DNA of 64,000 bases from Mesorhizobium sp. C432A. Lineage in GTDB: Bacteria; Pseudomonadota; Alphaproteobacteria; Rhizobiales; Rhizobiaceae. Under the pieces are notes generated by a model. The model was given only the letters and a program-made list of their open reading frames with translations. It searched no databases and was not told the DNA's origin. Positions 18,501-27,349 of the stretch are shown in pieces (position 1 is the first letter of the stretch; every line of letters begins with the position of its first letter). A program made the position numbers and the translations under genes. Where the stretch lies: positions 2,955,001-3,019,000 of the forward strand of contig NZ_CP100470.1 in the NCBI RefSeq assembly GCF_030323145.1, written 5' to 3'.

Positions 18501-18894
18501 GAGCTATGTCGACGAGCCTACGGTGCGCGTTGGCCTCTATGCGCGGCTCTCCCGCATCCGTTCGGAGCCGGACCTCGATACATTCAGCGAAGAGCTCGAG
18601 GACCGCTTTGGAGACATGCCTGGCGAAGTAGCCCTTTTGCTGGAATTTACCAGGTTGCGAATAGCAGCGTCGGAATTGGGCGTCGGCAAAGTCGATGTGG
18701 GTCCCGAGGCCATCGCGATCACCCCTCGGAACAAGCCGTCCGCGTCCCAATGGCGGAACAGCAAGGCGTTGGGCCTGGACTACCGGAACGGCCGCCTGAT
18801 TTTCAGGCCGATCCAGCCCAGCGTCTCATGCATCGATGCGGTTCGCTTAGCGCTTGATGCCCTACGCGCAGCCCAGCCAAAGCACGAGATCTGA
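15565..18894 (+). CDS. Mfd-like transcription-repair coupling factor paralogue
   Basis: A 1109-residue DNA translocase. The N-terminus is UvrB-like (LPSWDCLPYDRVWP), the middle has an RNA-polymerase-interaction Tudor-like domain (GDVVVHEDHGLGVL...LLVPVDDFGRIWRYG), and the motor has Walker A near residue 600 (CGDVGFGKTE), DEEH box (VIDEEHRFG), SMTATPIPRT and motif VI QLRGRVGRG. The C-terminal TRCF domain is present. It is somewhat shorter and more divergent than housekeeping Mfd, so a second, stress-induced copy is inferred; the chromosomal mfd is not in this window. GTG 15565 has AAGGTGAG upstream and lies after the EcfG-type site. Confidence 0.82.
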   Translation: MNRHISRTDVEQIDHTDDSGFAIGHGGPPSSAIAVALARGLETSRDKHIIHIAPSERSAEEIAGALRQFLPDADIILLPSWDCLPYDRVWPTRANMGRRLRALREIATKPDRPRIAVMSLEAILQRVPPAPVIAGGFTILEVGQKLDRDDFRTRSEAIGYVVDERVDEPGEIAFRGDPIDIFPAGADGPVRIIVGPDACIRQLKTYDPLSQLSNQVRDSITVGPASELIFKAGEHPELTAMRATSMEERLVASYGAMPSVFDAASSASISFLEGTDGQPLGRILDLVEDARRARQEAAGTKKPLPGRFYLSREEWDAALLNRCCVRLAVSAVGVPKFFRQARPGHDFAEFVTRQTSAGVRVVFTGDASELQRADRLLDRRLGRRAEEAADLPQILSAARGSLLKAEFVLDEGFVDAQSNIAVVAASDLFGPALKANGSATTGILEPELRIGDVVVHEDHGLGVLAAVEQVELAGQQQDVVRLEYHGGASLLVPVDDFGRIWRYGSEPEAVSLDRLNGEGWPKRREAALREIDRLAKRLLSLAKIRSSQPAEIIKPSRTDLARFAARFPYTETPDQAAAIRAVLDDLSSGRTMNRLVCGDVGFGKTEVALRACAAAALCGKQVAIIAPTTVLARQHYETFSRRFAGTSLQVAHLSRMVGAAEARAAKEGLRSGQVAVVVGTQALTSRSVTFANLGLLVIDEEHRFGVKLKRALRTMAPRLHTLSMTATPIPRTLQSALSGIQDVSVLNSPPAKRRPVRTILAAFDPASVRAALLREFHRGGQSFFVVPRIEDIAQACDQLNRLVPELGVKTAHGEMKGRQLDEVMVGFADGDGDILLSTDIIESGLDVPRANTIIVWRPDRFGLAQLHQLRGRVGRGAVQAVAFLLTQPGVELAEGTKARLSTMLALDRLGSGLAISQRDLDLRGAGDLFGEDQAGHMKLIGVGLYEHLLERAVSAAGGGADFGKQLAEINGSGKGAFPESYVDEPTVRVGLYARLSRIRSEPDLDTFSEELEDRFGDMPGEVALLLEFTRLRIAASELGVGKVDVGPEAIAITPRNKPSASQWRNSKALGLDYRNGRLIFRPIQPSVSCIDAVRLALDALRAAQPKHEI

Positions 18895-18964
18895 CGAGCC
18901 TTTTGTCTCCTGGGGCCATCGGTGCGAATGGCGCTGCGGGCGGCCGTGCGTTCGCGGGTAGCGT

Positions 18965-19375
18965 TCAAGGCATGGTTCCGGCTTGATGGGGTGTCATGGC
19001 AGCCATGTTTTCATTCAGATGGGCCATGATCCAGATAGAGCCCAGAACCACCAGCGCGACGATCAGCACGCCGAAGGCCAGCGCCAGGATGTTGTTGGTG
19101 TTGTCCGGCCCGGTGGTCAGGTGCAGAAAGAAGACAAGATGCACGCCCATCTGCGCAACAGCGAGCACCACCAGGGCCGAGATGACCGCGGGCTGGTAAA
19201 TCAGATCGGTTCGCGCCGCCAGGAATGACGCGATCGTGAGCAGGATGGCCAGCCCGAAGCCGAGCACATAGCCCGAGAGGCCCCCAGCCGTTTCGTGCTC
19301 GCTTATGTGTTCCTCGCCCGGCGCTGAATCGCGGCGGTCCTGCAACTCGCCGGTCTTGCTCTCGAACTCGGTCAT
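18965..19375 (-). CDS. cyoD: Cytochrome bo3 ubiquinol oxidase subunit IV
   Basis: 136 residues with three membrane helices (about 32-52, 60-82 and 93-115) after a polar N-terminus; the middle helix carries MGVHLVFFLHL, typical of CyoD. It assists assembly of the bo3 complex. ATG 19375 overlaps the cyoC stop by 4 nt. Last gene of cyoABCD; it converges on the Mfd paralogue with a 70-nt gap. Confidence 0.9.
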   Translation of the reverse strand: MTEFESKTGELQDRRDSAPGEEHISEHETAGGLSGYVLGFGLAILLTIASFLAARTDLIYQPAVISALVVLAVAQMGVHLVFFLHLTTGPDNTNNILALAFGVLIVALVVLGSIWIMAHLNENMAAMTPHQAGTMP

Positions 19376-20058
19376 GACGATGCTCCCAGCAGATAGACCA
19401 GGGTGAAGATGGCAACCCAGATGATGTCGAGGGCGTGCCAGAAGAGCCCGAAGCAGTGGAGCCGCCGCAAGATGTCGGGCCGAAAGCCCTTGACCCACAG
19501 CTGCGCCATCATCGTTCCCAGCCAGAGCAGGCCGAGACCGACGTGGGCACCGTGGCAGCCAACGAGCGCAAAGAAGGCAGAAAGAAATGCGCTGCGCGAG
19601 GGGCCTGCCTGCTCGCCGATCATTGCCGCGAACTCCTGTAGTTCCAGGAACAGGAACGCTGCCCCGAGCAACCCCGTGACGAGAAGCCAGAACTGCGTGG
19701 CAGCCATTGATCTGCGACGGGTGGCGAGTGTTGCCACGCCGCCGGTGAAGCTCGAAGTGAGCAGAAGGCCCGTCTGGACCGCAACCCGTGTCGGTTCGAA
19801 CAGATCCTTGCCTGTCGGTCCGCCGGCGGTTGCCTTGGCGAGCACGGCGTAGGCGGCGAAAAATGCCGAGAACATGATGATGTCGGACAGGAGAAAGATC
19901 CAGAAGCCGTAGGTCACCGTGACGAACTTTGAGGCCGGGCCGCCTTCTCCGTGGCCCGTCGCAGAGCGCACCGCATGCCGACCGGTGTGATTAAGCCGAT
20001 ACGGGTCCCGTGCCTGGGTGCCGGCGCTGATGTCGCCGGAGAATGCGTGATCGCTCAT
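19372..20058 (-). CDS. cyoC: Cytochrome bo3 ubiquinol oxidase subunit III
   Basis: 228 residues, five membrane helices of the haem-copper oxidase subunit III family ([54 protein letters not shown]). The N-terminal 40 residues are polar. It overlaps cyoB and cyoD by 4 nt each (ATGA), so ATG 20058 is favoured over an ATG 15 nt upstream. Confidence 0.92.
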   Translation of the reverse strand: MSDHAFSGDISAGTQARDPYRLNHTGRHAVRSATGHGEGGPASKFVTVTYGFWIFLLSDIIMFSAFFAAYAVLAKATAGGPTGKDLFEPTRVAVQTGLLLTSSFTGGVATLATRRRSMAATQFWLLVTGLLGAAFLFLELQEFAAMIGEQAGPSRSAFLSAFFALVGCHGAHVGLGLLWLGTMMAQLWVKGFRPDILRRLHCFGLFWHALDIIWVAIFTLVYLLGASS

Positions 20059-22061
20059 GCCGGGCGCTCCCACCCGCGCAGCCAGGCAAACTGGGCTGCC
20101 TTGTGGTCATGGTCGATGCGGGCGACCTCGTCGACAGGGATCTCGTAGTCTCCATGATCGCGCCAGGCGAATACGACGAAGGTTGCGTAGGCGCCGATGA
20201 AGCCGACGATCGCCAGCCACCATATATGCCAGATCAGCGCGAAGCCGATCAGTGTGCTGAAGAAGGCGGTGACGAAGCCAGTCGGGCTGTTGCGAGGCAT
20301 CTCGATCGGCTCATATGCCTTTTCCTCGTCCGAGCTCTGTTCGATCCCTCGTTGCTTGATGCTCCAGTAGGGCTCTTCGTCTTCCACGTGAGGCAGCCGT
20401 GCATAATTGAAGACAGGAGGAGGGGAAGATGTCGACCACTCCAGCGAACGCCCGTCCCACGGGTCGCCGGTTTCGTCGCGAAACTTGTCGCGATGCCGGA
20501 TCGAAACGAAAAGCTGTGTGATCTGCAGCGCCGCGCCGGCGATCATCACCACCACGCCGAAAGCGGCCACCACCAGCCACGGTGCCCAAAGGTCCATATC
20601 GATATGTTGCAGGCGCCGCGTCATGCCGAGCAGACCGACGATATAGAGCGGTACGAAGACCAGCATGTAGCCGGCCAAGGTGACCCAAAATGCCGCCTTT
20701 CCCCAGCCTTCGTGCAAACGGAAGCCGAACGCCTTGGGGAACCAGTAGGTGAAGCCGGCGAATGCTCCAAACAACACGCCCGAGATGATGACGTTATGGA
20801 AATGCGCGACGAGGAAAAGGGAATTGTGTAGCACGAAGTCGGCCGGCGGGACGGCAAGCAGGACGCCAGTCATGCCGCCGACGGTGAAGGTGGTCACGAA
20901 AGCCAGTGCCCAAAGCATCGGCGTGTCGAAACGAACGCGCCCGCCATACATGGTGAAGAGCCAGTTGTAGATTTTCACACCGGTTCCCACGGCAATGACC
21001 GACGTGGCGATGCCGAAGGCGGCATTAACGTCCGCTCCGGCACCCATGGTGAAGAAGTGATGCAGCCAGACCATGAACGAGACGATGCAGATGAACATCG
21101 TGGCCGCGACCATCGAACGGTATCCGAACAGCGGCTTCGATGAAAAAGTCGAGAAAATCTCGGAAAAGATTCCGAAGGCGGGAAGCACCAGGATGTATAC
21201 TTCGGGATGGCCCCACGCCCAGATCAGGTCGACGAACATCATCTGATTTCCACCGGCTTCGTTGGTGAAGAAGTGGAAGCCGAGGTACCGGTCCAGCGTC
21301 AGCATTGCGAGCGTGGCGGTAAGGATCGGGAAGGCTGCGACAATGAGCAGGTTGGACGCGAGCGAGGTCCAGCAGAACATCGGCATTCGCAGATAGCCCA
21401 TTCCCGGCGCCCGCATCTTGAGGATGGTCGTCACCAGGTTGACACCGGTGAGCAGCGTGCCGACGCCGGAGATCTGGATCGCCCACAGATAATAATCGAC
21501 ACCGACGCCCGGCGAGTAGGTGGTTTCCGACAAAGGGGCATAGGGCAGCCAGCCGGTGCGCGCGAACTCGCCGATCACAAGCGAGATGTTGACCAGCAGG
21601 GCTCCGGAAGCCGTCAGCCAGAAGCTGACGGAATTGAGCGTCGGAAAAGCGACATCGCGTACGCCAAGCTGCAGCGGCACGACGAAATTCATCAGGCCGA
21701 TCATGAACGGCATCGCGGCGAAGAAGATCATGATCGTGCCGTGCGCGGAAAAGATCTGGTCGTAATGCTCCGGCGGGAGGTAGCCCGGCCCGTGAATCGC
21801 CAGCACCTGTTGTGTGCGCATCATGATAGCATCGATAAAACCACGAAGAAGCATGAGCATCGCCAGCACAATGTACATCACGCCGATGCGCTTGTGGTCG
21901 ACCGAGCTTATCCACTCGCTCCACAGATATGGCCAGTACCCCTTCACCGTTATCCAGCCAAGCACGGCGGCTGCTGCCAGAAAGACGCCAAGGGCTGCGC
22001 CGAGGGGGATGGGTTGATCGAAAGGAACGGCCGACCAGTCGAGCTTGCCCAGCATCGTCAT
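20055..22061 (-). CDS. cyoB: Cytochrome bo3 ubiquinol oxidase subunit I
   Basis: The 668-residue catalytic subunit, reducing oxygen and pumping protons. Visible features: low-spin haem ligand region [10 protein letters not shown], the CuB and cross-linked Tyr loop [14 protein letters not shown], the His pair in WLHHFFTMG, and the proximal haem ligand region [12 protein letters not shown]. Fourteen to fifteen helices are expected, and the length matches CyoB. ATGA overlaps on both sides. Electrons come from ubiquinol, unlike the caa3-type oxidase at the window start. Confidence 0.95.
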   Translation of the reverse strand: MTMLGKLDWSAVPFDQPIPLGAALGVFLAAAAVLGWITVKGYWPYLWSEWISSVDHKRIGVMYIVLAMLMLLRGFIDAIMMRTQQVLAIHGPGYLPPEHYDQIFSAHGTIMIFFAAMPFMIGLMNFVVPLQLGVRDVAFPTLNSVSFWLTASGALLVNISLVIGEFARTGWLPYAPLSETTYSPGVGVDYYLWAIQISGVGTLLTGVNLVTTILKMRAPGMGYLRMPMFCWTSLASNLLIVAAFPILTATLAMLTLDRYLGFHFFTNEAGGNQMMFVDLIWAWGHPEVYILVLPAFGIFSEIFSTFSSKPLFGYRSMVAATMFICIVSFMVWLHHFFTMGAGADVNAAFGIATSVIAVGTGVKIYNWLFTMYGGRVRFDTPMLWALAFVTTFTVGGMTGVLLAVPPADFVLHNSLFLVAHFHNVIISGVLFGAFAGFTYWFPKAFGFRLHEGWGKAAFWVTLAGYMLVFVPLYIVGLLGMTRRLQHIDMDLWAPWLVVAAFGVVVMIAGAALQITQLFVSIRHRDKFRDETGDPWDGRSLEWSTSSPPPVFNYARLPHVEDEEPYWSIKQRGIEQSSDEEKAYEPIEMPRNSPTGFVTAFFSTLIGFALIWHIWWLAIVGFIGAYATFVVFAWRDHGDYEIPVDEVARIDHDHKAAQFAWLRGWERPA

Positions 22062-23011
22062 TCTGCGCCTTGTGGATGATGGGTCATCGTTGCCGCCGCC
22101 GCGGGTAATGCCCTTGGGCTCACCTGTGGCTCGCCGCTGGCTGCGCTCTCAGCAGGCCCCGGACCCGGTGGGAGCGTCTGCTGAACGACCGCTTCGAACA
22201 GCCCAGGCTGGACATGACCGAAGGAAGCCGGCGCCACATTTGTGCTTTGCCGGGCGAGTTCGCGATAGGCGTTGGCGTTGAGCACGCCGCCCCCGCCACG
22301 CAGCGATGACGCCCAGCGGGTGAAGGCATCGGCTGAAACCGCGCTCACACTGAAATTCATATCCGAGAAGCCGTCGCCGCTGAAGTGCGCCGACTGGCCG
22401 AAAAAGCTGCCCTCGCGGTCGGCCTGCAGATGCAATTCGGTCTGCATGCCGTTCATGACGTAGACCATGCTGCCAAGCTGGGGCACGAAGAACGTGTTCA
22501 TCACGCTGGCCGAGGTCAACTTGAAACGCACTGGAACACCGGCGGGGATAACCAGTTGATTGACAGCGCCCACGCCCTGCTCGGGATAGAGGAACAGCCA
22601 TTTCCAGTCGAGCGCCACCACCTGAATGTCGAGCGGCGGCTGGCTAGAAGGGATCGGTTTGCGCGGATCGAGCTGATACGATCCGTAGTAGATCAGACCG
22701 CCAATGAACAGGATGGTGAGCGTCGGGATCGACCAGACGATCAACTCCACGCGTCCCGAATAGGTGAACTCCGGGTTATAGCGGGCGTTGCTGTTCGAGG
22801 CGCGGAACTTCCAGGCGAATGCCAGAAGCGCAACAAGCGTGGGAACAACGATCACCAGCATCACCGCCAGCGAGTTCAAAAGGATCGTGCGGTTGCCGAC
22901 GCCAATTGGTCCTTGGGGATCGAGCACTCCCCCCGCGCAACCGGGGAAGAATGCGCCTCCGAGGATACAGAGCAGTTGGCGTGTCAACTTAGGGCTGGAT
23001 GGCAACAACAC
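22058..23011 (-). CDS. cyoA: Cytochrome bo3 ubiquinol oxidase subunit II
   Basis: 317 residues. A lipoprotein signal with Cys25 (FFPGC) precedes two membrane helices and a periplasmic cupredoxin domain. CuA ligands are missing, with [21 protein letters not shown] instead of the Cys pair, which marks a quinol oxidase. A Pro/Ala-rich tail ends the protein. First gene of the cyo operon; an EcfG-type site is 129 nt upstream. Confidence 0.92.
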   Translation of the reverse strand: MLLPSSPKLTRQLLCILGGAFFPGCAGGVLDPQGPIGVGNRTILLNSLAVMLVIVVPTLVALLAFAWKFRASNSNARYNPEFTYSGRVELIVWSIPTLTILFIGGLIYYGSYQLDPRKPIPSSQPPLDIQVVALDWKWLFLYPEQGVGAVNQLVIPAGVPVRFKLTSASVMNTFFVPQLGSMVYVMNGMQTELHLQADREGSFFGQSAHFSGDGFSDMNFSVSAVSADAFTRWASSLRGGGGVLNANAYRELARQSTNVAPASFGHVQPGLFEAVVQQTLPPGPGPAESAASGEPQVSPRALPAAAATMTHHPQGAE

Positions 23012-23139
23012 CGGTTCTGCAATCTCTCTTTGCGGGAACGCGTGCTAGGGGCATGCGTTCATCGGGTTTCCATCTGAGCCTCCCCATGGCGCGGAACCTC
23101 GCGGCACTTCGCAGGGTGTCGCCCCTAAGCGAGTGCCCC

Positions 23140-23164
23140 AACTGTCGCCGGCTGGGTTTGTTCC
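23140..23164 (-). promoter_or_regulatory. EcfG-type promoter upstream of cyoABCD
   Basis: GGAAC-N17-GTT on the minus strand, 129 nt before the cyoA start. The 5' leader would be longer than for most sites here. Confidence 0.65.
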
Positions 23165-23218
23165 GCTGGACGAGTTACTCTGTCCGATGTCCCGCGTTGG
23201 ACCAATCCGACCATAATT

Positions 23219-24109
23219 TCAGAACGATGGCGGCTCGATTGGCCTAGCTATCGGCGACGCTGGCTCGCGCACGAATTTCAATTTCGGCGGGACGGCGAAT
23301 ACCCTGAACCGCTCAGCCAGGTTGTCGAGAGCCTGACGCATGCCCACTCCCGCAGCAGCCGCGCCGTGCCCACTGATGACCATCTGGGGGCCCAAGGCAG
23401 CCAGATGCTTCACGGACCTTTCCGCTGCATCCCAGTCTGGCGTGAAATAGCGCGGCGGACCGTGCATCTCGAGATCCTGAATGGCGACTTCATAGACCGA
23501 CTCCTGACCGGTGGTGATGAAAGCGTCTCCTACGATGAGCGAGCGGTCTTGCTCGCGCCAGAGCGAGATATGCCCAGGGGCATGTCCGGGTGTGTGCAGC
23601 CATTGCCATCCGGGCATTCCGGGGATCGATCCATCGGCGGGCAAGGGTTGCAAACGGCTGCCAAGATCGATTGGCCCGCGTGGAAAAAGCGGTGAAAGCA
23701 GCGCCATCAGTCCACCCCCAACCCAGGGATCCGGTGGCGGATAGGATGTGGTTCCGTCCAAATAGGGGTGCTCGAGTGGATGGGCGAAGACAGGCACGTC
23801 CCAGCCATTTGCGAGTTCTAGAACCGTTCCCACATGGTCGAAATGGCCATGGGTCAGGATGATTGCAGCCGGCCGTGCGTTGACGCCGAACCGCTTTTCC
23901 GCGACCGCTAGAATGCTGCTGCGAGACGTCGGCAACCCGGTATCGATCAGCACCCAGTTCCGATCTCCGCTGCCCGGTGCGCCGAAGAACACGACATTGA
24001 CGATTGCTAGCCGCAAGTAACCCAGGTCCGGTGCGATGCTCCAAGCGCCGTCGCCACGATCCTCGCGCCTGGCGTGGTCGATCTCGGAAAGTCGAATCTG
24101 AACGGTCAT
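23219..24109 (-). CDS. MBL-fold metallohydrolase
   Basis: 296 residues of the metallo-beta-lactamase fold. Metal ligands: HGHFDH (about 86-91), the later HTPGHAPGH, GDAF Asp, and SGHGAA. Resembles glyoxalase-II or lactonase-like enzymes, but the substrate is unknown. No signal peptide, so cytosolic. Divergent from the glycosidase gene, each with its own EcfG-type site. Confidence 0.85.
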   Translation of the reverse strand: MTVQIRLSEIDHARREDRGDGAWSIAPDLGYLRLAIVNVVFFGAPGSGDRNWVLIDTGLPTSRSSILAVAEKRFGVNARPAAIILTHGHFDHVGTVLELANGWDVPVFAHPLEHPYLDGTTSYPPPDPWVGGGLMALLSPLFPRGPIDLGSRLQPLPADGSIPGMPGWQWLHTPGHAPGHISLWREQDRSLIVGDAFITTGQESVYEVAIQDLEMHGPPRYFTPDWDAAERSVKHLAALGPQMVISGHGAAAAGVGMRQALDNLAERFRVFAVPPKLKFVREPASPIARPIEPPSF

Positions 24110-24177
24110 GTGATCCCATGCCTCTGTTGTTGCCGAGCAGCCGCTCGAGTGGATGATGGCGGCTGTACATCGCCCCG

Positions 24178-24202
24178 AACTTGGGACGGGCCTCCTTGTT
24201 CC
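24178..24202 (-). promoter_or_regulatory. EcfG-type promoter for the MBL hydrolase
   Basis: GGAAC-N17-GTT on the minus strand, 69 nt upstream of ATG 24109; back to back with the site at 24237. Confidence 0.8.
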
Positions 24203-24236
24203 TCATTTGCACGCGGCGCCCCGACAGTTCACCACC

Positions 24237-24261
24237 GGAACAAAGGCTCTACCAATGGGTT
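24237..24261 (+). promoter_or_regulatory. EcfG-type promoter for the glycosidase-like gene
   Basis: GGAAC-N17-GTT on the plus strand, 148 nt before ATG 24409. Confidence 0.7.
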
Positions 24262-24408
24262 CGGCACTACCCGGCCACGCAAGGACGAGCTGGACTGAGC
24301 AACGAACATGGGGCGCGCCCGACTGAATTCGGTATTTCGCCAACGCGGTTCCCGGTCCGGACAAGGCGGCCGAGTTCGAAGCCGATTGCCCAAAGGAGAC
24401 TTCGAAAA

Positions 24409-25566
24409 ATGAGCGAAGTGGGACGCCAGACGGAGGCCTCGGTTCCGGAAGCTTCGCGCTTCGCCAGTTTTTTCATGGCAGGCTTTGAATGCTCCTCGCA
24501 CCGGCGCAAGGACGGCGTTCGCCTCGATCTTATTCGTGCGACCTCGCATAATTTGCATGCCCTGGGCGACTACCGCGGCTGCGCCGAACTCGGCCTTCGC
24601 ACCATCCGCGACGGCCTGCGTTGGCATTTGATCGAAACCGCTCCCGGAACCTATGACTGGTCAAGTTGGGCGCCAATGGTCGAGGCAGCCCGATCGGCAG
24701 GTGTTCAGGTAATCTGGGACATCTTTCACTACGGATCTCCGGACCATGTCGATCAGGGCTCGCTGCATTTCATCGACGCCTATGCCTCGTTCGCGGCAGA
24801 AGCCGTCAAGGTACACCGTTCGATCACCGGAACATCGCCTCTGTTGTGTCCCATCAACGAAATCTCCTTTTTCGCATGGGCTGTCGAGGTCGGCTATTTC
24901 CCGCGCGTGGGGCCGAACAAACGTGGATGGTTCAAGCGGCACCTCGTCAAGGCCGCCATCGCGGGTGTTCGTGCAATGCGGGAGATCGACCCCGCCTGCA
25001 GATTTGTCTGGGCCGAGCCGCTTATCCATATCGCCCCTCGCGACCGGACCCGCAGCGAACGGCGCCGGGCCGAAAACGCCCGACAGGGGCAGTTCGAAGC
25101 TTACGACATGTTGCTGGGCCGCGTCGAACCTGAGTTGGGCGGGAGCGAAGATGTTGTCGATGTCGTGGGCTTGAATTTTTACCCGCACAATCAATGGTAC
25201 GTAAACGGGCCGACGATTCCGATGGGACACCACGAGTACCGCGCCCTGTCGGAAATGTTGCTAGAAGTTGCTCATCGATACGGCAAGCCGATGTTCATTG
25301 CGGAGACCGGTTCCGAGGGATCCGGCGGGCCGGCTTGGCTCCACTATGTCTGCGACGAGGTGCGTTCCGCAATCAGTCTCGGAGCGCCGGTCGAGGGTAT
25401 TTGCCTGTACCCGATAACGGCCTACCCGGGCTGGGACAATTCGCGACATGCCGAGGTTGGTTTGTTTTCCGTCATCCAGGCTGATGGCAGGCGACACCTG
25501 CGCAAACCCACAGCAGATGAACTGGCCCGTCAGCAAGCTCTTCTCGTGGCGGACACGACGCCTTGA
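24409..25566 (+). CDS. GH1/beta-glucosidase-like glycoside hydrolase
   Basis: 385 residues with a TIM-barrel glycosidase pattern: LRTIRDGLRWHLIE, QVIWDIFHYGSPD, the proton donor region PINEISFF (Glu after Asn) and a nucleophile candidate in MFIAETGSEG. It is shorter than classic GH1 enzymes (about 450). No signal peptide. ATG 24409 follows AAAGGAGA, a strong ribosome site; the frame extends upstream, but no such signal is there. It heads a group of sugar genes (Glf, glycosyltransferase, a propeller glycosidase) on the opposite strand. The substrate is not readable. Confidence 0.75.
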   Translation: MSEVGRQTEASVPEASRFASFFMAGFECSSHRRKDGVRLDLIRATSHNLHALGDYRGCAELGLRTIRDGLRWHLIETAPGTYDWSSWAPMVEAARSAGVQVIWDIFHYGSPDHVDQGSLHFIDAYASFAAEAVKVHRSITGTSPLLCPINEISFFAWAVEVGYFPRVGPNKRGWFKRHLVKAAIAGVRAMREIDPACRFVWAEPLIHIAPRDRTRSERRRAENARQGQFEAYDMLLGRVEPELGGSEDVVDVVGLNFYPHNQWYVNGPTIPMGHHEYRALSEMLLEVAHRYGKPMFIAETGSEGSGGPAWLHYVCDEVRSAISLGAPVEGICLYPITAYPGWDNSRHAEVGLFSVIQADGRRHLRKPTADELARQQALLVADTTP

Positions 25567-25635
25567 AGAGGCCTCAAACGAGGGAGGGGCGGGCGAGCGT
25601 CTGTTTCGAAACGCCGCCCGCGCCGGTGCGGTGCA

Positions 25636-26157
25636 TCAGCTTTTTGCAGTCGCCCCGGCCTCGCGCAACCTGGCATACCGCATGGTAACGTCGCTCAGAT
25701 TTTCCTTGAGCCAGTTGGCCATGGCTTCCTCTTCGTTCAGGTTCTGCTTGAGGGCCCTTTCAGCATCCTGGAAGCCCCCGGCGTCGGCCAGTACCAGCAG
25801 CGACTTGTAGGCAGCAATCTCGTAGTTCTCGAATGCGAAATTCGCCAGGCTGTTCTTGATGATCTCGTCGCCGGCCATCGAATGTCCAATGGCGGCCACG
25901 CTGCCAACCATCGACAAGGCGGTGTCCTTGAGGGTGGAGTGCTCCTCGCCAAGGCCCTCCAGGACGGACTCGAGTCTCGTGATCTGGCCTTCGGTTTCCT
26001 GAATGTGCCGGCGCAAGCGATCGGCCACCTCCGGATAGTTCTCTATACGCTCGACCTGAGGCTTCATGATCGACAGCGCTTGATTTTCCATGGCGTGCGC
26101 GTTGCGCAAGCCGACGATAAATATCTCACGGCTTTCCGAGTTGAAGTTTGTATCCAT
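25636..26157 (-). CDS. DUF892 ferritin-like protein, copy 1
   Basis: 173 residues forming a four-helix ferritin-like bundle of the DUF892 (YciE/YciF) family, with paired acidic motifs such as NAHAMENQ, QETEGQITRLE, FENYEIAAY and NEEEAMANW. Role unknown; family members are stress induced and may bind metal. ATG 26157 has GGAG upstream. It follows glf by 47 nt in the same direction, so it is probably the third gene of the operon driven from 28608. Two paralogues are at 33919 and 58958. Confidence 0.85.
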   Translation of the reverse strand: MDTNFNSESREIFIVGLRNAHAMENQALSIMKPQVERIENYPEVADRLRRHIQETEGQITRLESVLEGLGEEHSTLKDTALSMVGSVAAIGHSMAGDEIIKNSLANFAFENYEIAAYKSLLVLADAGGFQDAERALKQNLNEEEAMANWLKENLSDVTMRYARLREAGATAKS

Positions 26158-26204
26158 CGAGTTTCTCCTTCTGATACCCGCCCGATCTTCCGTCTTGAAA
26201 GAAA

Positions 26205-27347
26205 CTATCTTCTCGGCTCGGCCAACAACGGCTCGTCCGTGCGCGCCCAGGCCGGGAGGCTTTTTTGGATGCGCGCGAAAGTGGCCAGAGCCTGTCCGAC
26301 TACCTGGTCCATGTTGTAATAGCGGTAAGTTGCAAGCCGACCGACAAACCAGACGTCTGGGCAGCTTGCCGCGAGCGCTTCGTAGCGCTTGTAGAGCACT
26401 TCGTTTTCGGGCCGGGGCACGGGATAGTACGGGTCCCCGATGTCCGTGGGGTATTCGTAGGTCAGGCTGGTCCGCGAACTCTGCTGGCCGGTCAGATGTT
26501 TGTACTCGGTAATGCGCGTGTAATCTTCCGTCTGGGGATAATTGACCACGGCAACCGGCTGAAATTGCTCGCAATCCAGTGTAACGTGCTCGAAACGAAG
26601 CGAACGGTACGGAAGGTGCCCGAGCTGCCAGCCGAAATATTCATCGATCGGGCCGGTATAAACCATGCGCCTGAACGGTATCTTCTCACGAATTTCACGG
26701 AAATCGGTCTGCAGCATGATCTTGATATTCGGATGGTCGAGCATGCGCTCGAACATCCGCGTGTACCCGCCGGCCGGCATTTTCTGGAAGCTGTCGCTGA
26801 AATAGCGGTCGTCACGGTTGGTCCTGGTCGGCACTCGTGCCGTCACGGATTTGCTCAGCTGACTGGGATCGACGCCCCATTGCTTTCTTGTGTAGCCGCG
26901 GAAGAATTTTTCATAGAGCTCGCGCCCCACGGTGCTGACGACGACGTCCTCAGCCGTTCGGACATCCTCCACCGTTTCGCGTCGCGACGCGAAGAAATCC
27001 TCCAGCTGTGCCGAGGTCAGGTCTAGCCCGTAAAGCCGGTTGATGGTGTCGAGATTGATCGGGATGGGAACCAGTTGCCCGTCCACGGCCGCCAACACCC
27101 TGTGCTCGTACGGCCGCCATTGCGTGAACTGCGAAAGGTGGTCCACGATCGTTTGGCTGTTGGTGTGGAAGATGTGCGGGCCGTAGCGATGGATGAGGAT
27201 GCCGGCTTCATTGTAGCAGTCGTAGGCGTTGCCTCCCACATGGCTGCGGCGATCGATCAGCAAAACGCTTTCCTGACGCTGCGACGCTATCCGTTCGGCA
27301 AGCACACTGCCGGCGAAACCCGCGCCGACGATCAGCCAATCGAACAT
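26205..27347 (-). CDS. glf: UDP-galactopyranose mutase
   Basis: 380-residue flavoenzyme that interconverts UDP-galactopyranose and UDP-galactofuranose. FAD dinucleotide motif GAGFAG at 8-13, then GGNAYD and GPHIFHT as in known Glf, and the C-terminal RLATYRYYNMDQVVGQAL. Cytosolic. It sits 2 nt after the glycosyltransferase gene, suggesting the Galf is used for an envelope or secreted glycan. Confidence 0.95.
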   Translation of the reverse strand: MFDWLIVGAGFAGSVLAERIASQRQESVLLIDRRSHVGGNAYDCYNEAGILIHRYGPHIFHTNSQTIVDHLSQFTQWRPYEHRVLAAVDGQLVPIPINLDTINRLYGLDLTSAQLEDFFASRRETVEDVRTAEDVVVSTVGRELYEKFFRGYTRKQWGVDPSQLSKSVTARVPTRTNRDDRYFSDSFQKMPAGGYTRMFERMLDHPNIKIMLQTDFREIREKIPFRRMVYTGPIDEYFGWQLGHLPYRSLRFEHVTLDCEQFQPVAVVNYPQTEDYTRITEYKHLTGQQSSRTSLTYEYPTDIGDPYYPVPRPENEVLYKRYEALAASCPDVWFVGRLATYRYYNMDQVVGQALATFARIQKSLPAWARTDEPLLAEPRR

Positions 27348-27349
27348 GG

